A stretch of 38,219 nt of DNA from Silicimonas sp. (GTDB lineage: Bacteria; Pseudomonadota; Alphaproteobacteria; Rhodobacterales; Rhodobacteraceae), in contig JAJEFO010000037.1 in NCBI GenBank assembly GCA_022820365.1, positions 1-38,219 on the forward strand, given 5' to 3'. Position numbers and translations under genes: made by a program. A model generated the notes under the pieces. It had not been told where the DNA came from. It made no database searches and saw nothing but the letters and a program-made list of their open reading frames with translations. Of the stretch, positions 32,586-38,219 are shown piece after piece (position 1 is the first letter of the stretch; each line of letters begins with the position of its first letter).

Positions 32586-33140
32586 TTGAAGGCAGTTCCG
32601 GCAGCGGCGTTTCTTGCAATTTTGCCAATCCTGGCTTGGGCGTGGGATCCGGACGATCTAAACCGGTTTCGCAGCACGCTGACCTGCCTGTCCTGTGACT
32701 TGACCGGCGCGAACCTCGCAAAGGCCGATCTTCGGGCGTCGAACCTTGGCGGAAGTGATCTGACAGATGCCCGGCTATCCTACAGCATTCTGATCGGCGG
32801 AAATCTGTCGGGGGTGACATTGACTGGGGCCGACCTTCGGGGGGCAAACCTCTTCTACAGCCTGCTGGATGGTGCCAGGCTGGACGACGCCGACCTGACC
32901 GGAGCCATATTGACCGGAGCGACGCTGACCGGCGCCGATCTGACCGGGTCGGACCTGGGCGGTGCGAACCTCTTTTCGGCCAACCTCGCGGGTGCAATCA
33001 TGCACCGGACCGACCTTAGGCACGCCTCGCTTGCGCGCGCCAATCTGGGCGGCACCAAAATGGAACATACCGCTCTCGACAACGCGATCTTGTGCAAAAC
33101 CCTGATGCCGGACGGACGCAGTGCAGACAGGGACTGCTAG
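32586..33140 (+). CDS. Exported pentapeptide-repeat protein
   Basis: A 184-residue protein with a signal peptide (VPAAAFLAILPILAWAW) followed by some 20 five-residue repeats of the A(D/N)LxG type, for example TGADLRGANL, DDADLTGAIL and TGADLTGSDL. These should form a right-handed quadrilateral beta helix. One cysteine pair (TCLSCDLTG) precedes the repeats. An in-frame TGA 15 bases upstream and the lack of a nearby ATG force a TTG start at 32586; no strong Shine-Dalgarno is visible. It overlaps the NosR-like gene by 20 bases, so the two are likely cotranslated. The role is unknown. Confidence 0.8.
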   Translation: MKAVPAAAFLAILPILAWAWDPDDLNRFRSTLTCLSCDLTGANLAKADLRASNLGGSDLTDARLSYSILIGGNLSGVTLTGADLRGANLFYSLLDGARLDDADLTGAILTGATLTGADLTGSDLGGANLFSANLAGAIMHRTDLRHASLARANLGGTKMEHTALDNAILCKTLMPDGRSADRDC

Positions 33141-35265
33141 GAATTGGCTGCCGCGCACCTGGCGGCTGCCGGGGTTGTTGGCGCTCGCGCTTGGGGCCTG
33201 GCTAGTCGGCCTGACGCCGATATGGGCACAAAGCGACGCACGCGAGACGCCATCGCTGCTTGATCGACTGACTCCTGAAGTGATGTCCGCGGTCTTTCCC
33301 GGAATCACCCGGCTGGAAATGGTGAAGGACGACGGGCCTGTTGCCGCCGCCGCCTTTCGCAGGGAGGAGATGGCGGGATATGTCTTTTCCACTCTCGATG
33401 TGCTGCGTGCTCCGGGCTATTCGAGCACGCCATTCGACGTCGTAGCGGGTGTCACGATGGACGGCCGGATTACGGGTGCGGTGGTCCTATTCCACCGCGA
33501 ACCCTACCTGATCAACGACGCCCGCCGTTCCGCGCTTCTCGTCACTTTTTTGCAAGCCATCGAGGGCAGCGAGGCGCGGCTCGGAGCGGAAAGCGGACTG
33601 CCGCCGGACTTCGTGGCCGGAGCGACCATATCCGCACGCGCCATGCGAAACGCGGTGCAGGAAGGCGCTCGCATGGTGCAGCGCTATCGCACCGAAGAGA
33701 TCGTGATCACCGAGCCGACCATCGACATGATCAACTTCAAGCCAATGAGCCAAGAGCAGCTTGTCGCTGACGGTGGACTGGCCTTTGCGCATGTAACGAA
33801 CGCAAAGCTGGCCGAGGTGATGGCGCGCGCCGGGGTTGGCGACCTGCTGCCAGAGGTGCCCATGTCAGGCGGACCGGACGACACCTACATCGACTTCGTG
33901 ACCGGCTACGCCAATCCGCCAAAGGTCGGGCGCAACGGCGCCGGGCTGGAACCCTTTGACGAACTGACAAATGGCTGGCCCTCGGGCACCCAAGGCATCT
34001 TCGTTGCCACGCTGGGCGGCGTCTACGACCACCGCGGAACGCGGTACAACAACCTGTCAAACGGTTTCCTGCTGGATAGAGTGAAGGTCACGCAGGGCCA
34101 GCACGACTTCAGATTCACCAAGGCGGACATAATCGTGACGCGTGGCAAGATCGCAGACATCCTGCTGCTGCCACCAAATAGCGGCTTCGATCCGATGCAG
34201 CCGTGGCGCGCTGACCTCTTCGCGACCGCGGTGAGACCTGACGGGAAACTGGAACGGTTCGTGCTGGCCGGCCTCGACTACACTCTGCCCGACTCCATGA
34301 TCCTCATGCCGGAACCGGACCCGCCCCCGGTCTGGGTCGAACCTTGGGCGGAGAGCAGGTACGACATCGCAATCCTCGCCACGGCTCTGGCGCTGCTGAC
34401 CGCGCTCCTGGCGTTTCAGGCGCAGCTGGCCCGGCAGCGCCGGTTGCATCGATGGCTCAGGATCTCGTTCCTGGTGTTCACGCTGGTCTGGATCGGCTGG
34501 ATCGCCAGTGCGCAGCTCTCCATCGTTCACCTGATAAACTATCTCAGGGCACCCTTTGTGAACCTTGACCTTGCTTTCTATCTGGCCGAGCCGCTGATCG
34601 TGATCCTTACGGGATACACCGCGATCTCGCTTGTCCTGCTGGGACGCGGCGTCTTTTGCGGCTGGCTGTGCCCGTTCGGGGCCCTGCAGGAACTGCTGGC
34701 ACAGGCAGCCCGGACCCTGAACCTGCCGCAGTGGACGCCCTCCATGCCCACGCAACGCGTCCTATGGAACGGCAAGTACGTTGCGCTTGGGGTGATTCTG
34801 CTGCTCACCGTCGTGGCCCCGGATGCCGCGACCGTCGCCGAAGAAGTCGAACCCTTCAAGACCGCGATCACGGCCGTATTCGTGCGCGGTCTGCCCTTTG
34901 TCGCCTATGCCGTCGTGCTTCTGGTGATCGGGCTCTTTGTAGAACGTGCCTTTTGCCGTTTCCTCTGCCCGCTCGGGGCGGGGCTTGCACTCCTCGACCG
35001 GCTGCACCTGTTCGAGCTTATCAAGCGTCGCCCGGAATGTGGCAATCCATGTCAGCTGTGCGAACGTTCCTGTCCCGTGAAGGCCATCGAGCCGTCCGGT
35101 GAGGTCGTCACGGCTGAGTGTTTCCAGTGTCTCGACTGCATGGTCGAGTACTACGATGACCGACGGTGCCCGCCCCTAGCGAAGTTGCGAAAGGAACAGG
35201 AACAGGCTGCAGGGCTTCGCCCCGTCCTCAATTCGGCAGGCGCATTTTTGCGGACCCCGGCGTGA
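33121..35265 (+). CDS. NosR-like FMN-binding and 4Fe-4S membrane protein
   Basis: A 714-residue membrane protein with NosR layout. It has an N-terminal signal or anchor (LLALALGAWLVGLTPIWA), then a periplasmic FMN-binding domain with DFVAGATIS (163-171), where Ser171 or Thr169 could be flavinylated. About five transmembrane helices follow, carrying CGWLCPFGA and CRFLCPLGA. The C-terminal cytoplasmic part has two cluster motifs (CGNPCQLCERSCPVKA and CFQCLDCM ... RRCPP). NosR supplies electrons to nitrous oxide reductase, but no nos genes are here, so I infer electron transfer to another periplasmic enzyme, perhaps the neighbours. A GTG start overlaps the pentapeptide gene, and ApbE overlaps its end. 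Confidence 0.9.
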   Translation: MQTGTARNWLPRTWRLPGLLALALGAWLVGLTPIWAQSDARETPSLLDRLTPEVMSAVFPGITRLEMVKDDGPVAAAAFRREEMAGYVFSTLDVLRAPGYSSTPFDVVAGVTMDGRITGAVVLFHREPYLINDARRSALLVTFLQAIEGSEARLGAESGLPPDFVAGATISARAMRNAVQEGARMVQRYRTEEIVITEPTIDMINFKPMSQEQLVADGGLAFAHVTNAKLAEVMARAGVGDLLPEVPMSGGPDDTYIDFVTGYANPPKVGRNGAGLEPFDELTNGWPSGTQGIFVATLGGVYDHRGTRYNNLSNGFLLDRVKVTQGQHDFRFTKADIIVTRGKIADILLLPPNSGFDPMQPWRADLFATAVRPDGKLERFVLAGLDYTLPDSMILMPEPDPPPVWVEPWAESRYDIAILATALALLTALLAFQAQLARQRRLHRWLRISFLVFTLVWIGWIASAQLSIVHLINYLRAPFVNLDLAFYLAEPLIVILTGYTAISLVLLGRGVFCGWLCPFGALQELLAQAARTLNLPQWTPSMPTQRVLWNGKYVALGVILLLTVVAPDAATVAEEVEPFKTAITAVFVRGLPFVAYAVVLLVIGLFVERAFCRFLCPLGAGLALLDRLHLFELIKRRPECGNPCQLCERSCPVKAIEPSGEVVTAECFQCLDCMVEYYDDRRCPPLAKLRKEQEQAAGLRPVLNSAGAFLRTPA

Positions 35266-36224
35266 CCCTTTCGCGGCGCCGGACCTTGCGTATACTCGCC
35301 GCCGGCTTGGCGGTGCCGCTGGGCGTTCTCGGGCTGCAGTCGACCCAAGGCCTTCCGCGGCCCGTGCGCTGGCAGGGAGAGGCGCTGGGTGCGCTGTCGG
35401 CCATGACGCTTTGGAGCGTCGACCCGGCACGCGCCAGCCGCGCCCTTCGACGCATGCAGTTCGAGATCGCGCGGCTGGAGGCCATCTTCAGCCTCTTTCG
35501 ACCGGACAGCGAATTGTCGCGTTTGAACCGGGAAGGACGGATCGAACGCCCTTCGAGAGACATGATCGAAGTTCTCGATCTGAGCCGCCGGATCGCCGAG
35601 GCAAGTCGGGGGATGTTCGACCCTACAATTCAGCCGCTCTGGGCCCTTCACGCCGGCAGCAGGGCACCTGATCCGAGATTGATCGAACGCGTATTGCCTC
35701 TCGTCGACTACACATGCCTGACCGCACGTCGCAGTGCCATTCAATTTGGGCGCCCAAACATGGCCGCAAGCCTGAACGGAATTGCGCAAGGGTATGTCAC
35801 CGACCGGATCACTGAATTGCTGGGCAATGAAGGTTTCGAAAGCGCGGTGGTCGAACTGGGAGAAACCCGTGTTCTCGGCCAGGCGCCGGATGACCAACCT
35901 TTTTCCATCGGGCTTGTGAATCCGAGTTTCCCCGGCCGCATTTCGGGCCAGGTGGCACTTGCCAACGCAGCGCTATCGGTTTCCGGCGGCTATGGTCAGG
36001 CACTGCCGGACGGCACCGGCAACCACCTATTCGACCCCCGCAGCGGTCTGAGCGCAGGGAGCTTGTCACAGGTTGCCGTGATCGCGCCGAAGTCGGCGCT
36101 GGCCGACGCACTGTCGACAGCAATTTGCGTCGCCGGTGAAGGGGCGGCGCTGGCAATCCTGTCCACCGTACCATCCGCTCGGGCGATCTTGACGCGACCG
36201 GACGGGACCAGCGTCGAGGTCTAG
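35262..36224 (+). CDS. apbE: FAD:protein FMN transferase ApbE
   Basis: A 320-residue exported flavin transferase that attaches FMN covalently to Thr/Ser of target proteins. It has a Tat-type signal (LSRRRTLRILAAGLAVPLG), the FAD-binding region FSLFRPDSELSRLN, NGIAQGYVTDRI, the GNHLFDPRSG motif and the late DALSTAICVAG with the metal aspartate. The GTG at 35262 overlaps the NosR-like stop as GTGA. Coupling to a gene whose product has a GAT-type flavin site strongly suggests that product is its substrate. The final stop overlaps the convergent gene's stop. Confidence 0.92.
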   Translation: MTLSRRRTLRILAAGLAVPLGVLGLQSTQGLPRPVRWQGEALGALSAMTLWSVDPARASRALRRMQFEIARLEAIFSLFRPDSELSRLNREGRIERPSRDMIEVLDLSRRIAEASRGMFDPTIQPLWALHAGSRAPDPRLIERVLPLVDYTCLTARRSAIQFGRPNMAASLNGIAQGYVTDRITELLGNEGFESAVVELGETRVLGQAPDDQPFSIGLVNPSFPGRISGQVALANAALSVSGGYGQALPDGTGNHLFDPRSGLSAGSLSQVAVIAPKSALADALSTAICVAGEGAALAILSTVPSARAILTRPDGTSVEV

Positions 36225-37594
36225 CGCGCGAGAGCCGCCAGCCCGGCCAGCGCGATGGCGCGAAACATCGGGTCGTCCAGGGTTTCGGCTATCGCGACGG
36301 CTGCGTCCAAGTCGCCGGCACGCGCCTGCGCCAGGACCACGGCCGTCACCAGTTCCTCGGCGTCGGCGCGCCCTGCGAATTCCGTCACCAAGTCCAGTGC
36401 CTGATCTGTCTTGCCTTCCGTTGCCAATATCACCGCGATGTTACGAACTGCATCGAACCGCTTGTTTCGATTGGAAATACTGGCCACCATATCGAGCGCC
36501 GCACTCGATCGGCCGATCCTGACATACTCGCGGGCGACGATCGCACGGGCACGGTCGAGATCCTCGATCACCGCGATCTCGGAAAGTGTCTCAACGCTGT
36601 CATCATAGGCGCCCATCATGGCCTGCCGTTCGGCAAGCGCGGTCAGCGCGGAACCATCGCCATAGGCTTCTTGAATGGCGCGTGCCATCTCCAGCGCGCC
36701 TCCGAAATCCCCAGCGGCCGCCATGCCATCGGCAATTGCAACCATCGCCTCGTGATCACCGTAGGACGCCTCGATTCGCCGCGCCGTGGTCAGGGCCGCC
36801 TCGATGTTCCCCTGCGCCACCTGCGCCGTCGCGATTCCAGCCATGGCGCGCGCCCGCCCGGCAAGATCGGGGATTGCGAGCGCGGTCTGCAATCCGGCTT
36901 CAATATCCCCGCTCCGCGATTGAATCACGGCAATTTCCGCCAGCGCTTCGTAAAACCAGTAATGGTCGAACTGTTCGCTGCGCGCGACCAGCCCGCTGGC
37001 AATCTTGAAACGGTTCTGTTCCGCGGTGAACCAATAATCCATGCCAATCCGCGCCGCCGCGTGCATCGCGGAGGGGATGTCGCCCGACCGCGCCACCGAG
37101 ACCGCGATCGCCGCCTGCGCCTCTGATCTGCGGAACGGATTGTTGATCGCAATTACGGTGTCGAATGCCTCGTCGATCAGGCCCCGGGCCGCCTGTTCGA
37201 CCGCCAGCGTTTCAAGCGCAAGATCCTTGGTCGAATGGTTGCGTGCGTCGCCAATCTCCATTGCAATCTCAAAGGCCGTTTCGAATGCCCCCTGCCGCGC
37301 GGCCGCCCGGACGAATTCGGCTTCGGCCTCGGCCATCGTTATGGGGCTTTCGATCAGCCCGGCCTCTTGAGCGGCCTCTGCCAGACGCCCCAATTCGGCC
37401 AGCGCCGCTGCAATCGCGAAATGCGCTTCGTCGCGCTGCAGTTTCCGGCCCAGACCCTCGGCCGCAACCCGGGCGGCGTGCAACAGACAATCCGCTGTCG
37501 CGGGCGAACACTCGATCGGAGAACCGTGCGTGACCATCCCACCGAACCCGATGGAAAGCATGCCCAGCACCAAAGCTTGTCGGAGTGGCCTCAT
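36221..37594 (-). CDS. Exported helical-repeat (TPR-like) protein
   Basis: A 457-residue protein with a signal peptide (LRQALVLGMLSIGFGGMVT) followed by about twelve helical repeats of some 32 residues rich in alanine. Examples are ALAEIAVIQSRSGDIEAGL, AMAGIATAQVAQGNIEAAL and ALTALAERQAMMGAYDDSV, giving a TPR- or HEAT-like superhelix for protein binding. The ATG at 37594 begins the signal. It is convergent with apbE, the two stop codons sharing CTAG at 36221-36224. Partner and function are unknown; it may be unrelated to the redox island. Confidence 0.75.
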   Translation of the reverse strand: MRPLRQALVLGMLSIGFGGMVTHGSPIECSPATADCLLHAARVAAEGLGRKLQRDEAHFAIAAALAELGRLAEAAQEAGLIESPITMAEAEAEFVRAAARQGAFETAFEIAMEIGDARNHSTKDLALETLAVEQAARGLIDEAFDTVIAINNPFRRSEAQAAIAVSVARSGDIPSAMHAAARIGMDYWFTAEQNRFKIASGLVARSEQFDHYWFYEALAEIAVIQSRSGDIEAGLQTALAIPDLAGRARAMAGIATAQVAQGNIEAALTTARRIEASYGDHEAMVAIADGMAAAGDFGGALEMARAIQEAYGDGSALTALAERQAMMGAYDDSVETLSEIAVIEDLDRARAIVAREYVRIGRSSAALDMVASISNRNKRFDAVRNIAVILATEGKTDQALDLVTEFAGRADAEELVTAVVLAQARAGDLDAAVAIAETLDDPMFRAIALAGLAALAR

Positions 37595-37870
37595 TCCAGC
37601 TACACCTGCCTTCGATTCCACCGGGTTGACAATAGTCCGAATTCGCGGCTGGCACACAGATGACTGCAATCGGCAAGACTATCGAAATTGAAGGGGGTCC
37701 CCTTGGCGTGTCCGTGACTGCCGCACGATCGAGCAACCAACGCAACATTCAGGCTTGAACAATCCGGGAACATCGCGCAGGCTCCGTCACGTGGATGGCA
37801 ACGACGCGTCTGTCGGGACGCGTGATGGCCACGACGCAATCCATGCCGCACCGGATGCAAGGAGGACGCC
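37595..37870. other. Intergenic region at the right edge
   Basis: About 275 bases between divergent genes. I see a TTGACA at 37626-37631 on the plus strand without a convincing -10 box, and no gene or strong hairpin. Confidence 0.4.
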
Positions 37871-38219
37871 ATGAACGACATGAGCGGATGCCCGGAGGGC
37901 TTTGCAGGGCCGGGGTTCCCCTCGAACCCGGCACCGGCCGCCGTTGCCGGGTCTGCGGCACGAGACGCGAATCCTCGCCCGGCTCCCGAGAACGAGCGCC
38001 GCTTCGACGGCCTTCGGACGGGCGTGCTGTCCGTGACGGTGGATCCGGAGTCGATTTCAGGCGACGAGGCCCTGTCGCAGTACTGGAACGCGCGCTGCGC
38101 GGAGAGGCAGTCCATGTGGTGGCTGCCGCACCGTACAGTGTCACGAGGCGAGGCTGGCCGTCCGTCGGACGCGTCGTCGAACTTTCGGGAGGAATCGTCA
38201 AGCTTCTGGAAGAGGACGA
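37871..38219 (+). CDS. Unrecognised ORF, truncated by the window end
   Basis: An ATG eight bases after the start of a GGAGG sequence (GGAGGACGCC) opens a frame that stays open to the window edge (116 codons). It begins MNDMSGCPEGFAGPGFPSNP and contains VLSVTVDPESISGDEALSQY, then WNARCAERQSMWWLPHRTV. The composition is polar with low hydrophobicity. I do not recognise the family. A second plus-strand frame is also open over the last ~100 bases (VTRRGWPSVGRVVELSGGIV), so the true frame is not certain. Confidence 0.4.
   Translation, partial: MNDMSGCPEGFAGPGFPSNPAPAAVAGSAARDANPRPAPENERRFDGLRTGVLSVTVDPESISGDEALSQYWNARCAERQSMWWLPHRTVSRGEAGRPSDASSNFREESSSFWKRT

Noticed and set aside
33121-35265. 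True nitrous oxide reduction gene nosR
   Set aside because: No nosZ, nosD, nosF, nosY or nosL lies nearby and the flavin motif is divergent, so only NosR-like is claimed.

Overview
The window looks like a chromosome segment of an alphaproteobacterium, most likely a Rhodobacterales-type (Roseobacter/Paracoccus-like) organism. The evidence is high GC with GC-rich third codon positions, an iscR-cysteine desulfurase-sufB-sufC-sufD-sufS operon interleaved with YIP1-type membrane genes and divergent from an alpha/beta hydrolase, an Irr/ICE-like palindrome at the iscR promoter, and Sox-type periplasmic genes. Assignments are by motif and family recognition only; no search was run.

Left edge (1-2437): decayed DNA. 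A group II intron remnant on the minus strand keeps domains I, V and VI but has lost nearly all of its reverse transcriptase. A LacI-family C-terminal fragment with an in-frame TGA and a truncated LivF-type ABC ATPase flank an AroQ-like gene.

Catabolic operon (1677-10921, minus): AroQ-like protein, TIM-barrel isomerase/dehydratase, two SDRs, MaoC hydratase, Gfo/Idh/MocA oxidoreductase, CoA-transferase, acyl-CoA dehydrogenase, ketopantoate-reductase-like protein and a 2-keto-4-pentenoate-hydratase/FAH-like protein. They are packed with 1-8 base overlaps or gaps of a few bases and are divergent from a LacI regulator (10993-12021). A half-size EamA transporter follows the regulator. The mixture suggests breakdown of a cyclic or sugar-acid-like compound through CoA thioesters; I do not recognise the pathway. 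Several enzymes have altered active-site residues.

Housekeeping block (12865-21938): tRNA-Arg(CCG), then the Fe-S assembly (suf) operon on the minus strand. Three small ORFs between sufB and sufC are chained by short overlaps. The operon is led by an IscR-like regulator without the classical cysteine triad, and its promoter carries two palindromes.

Periplasmic redox island (22259-36224): a SoxYZ fusion carrier, a flavocytochrome-c sulfide dehydrogenase-like pair, SoxX, SoxA, a triheme cytochrome, a Rap1a-like and a small secreted protein, an IorA/IorB-type molybdenum hydroxylase (Tat-exported), an exported pentapeptide-repeat protein, a NosR-like flavin/Fe-S membrane protein and ApbE flavin transferase. 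SoxB, SoxCD and NosZ are absent from the window. I infer a periplasmic electron-transfer system joining sulfur-carrier chemistry to a molybdenum hydroxylase, and consider this island and the catabolic operon the best candidates for undescribed biology. The right edge holds a periplasmic helical-repeat protein and an unrecognised ORF that runs off the window.
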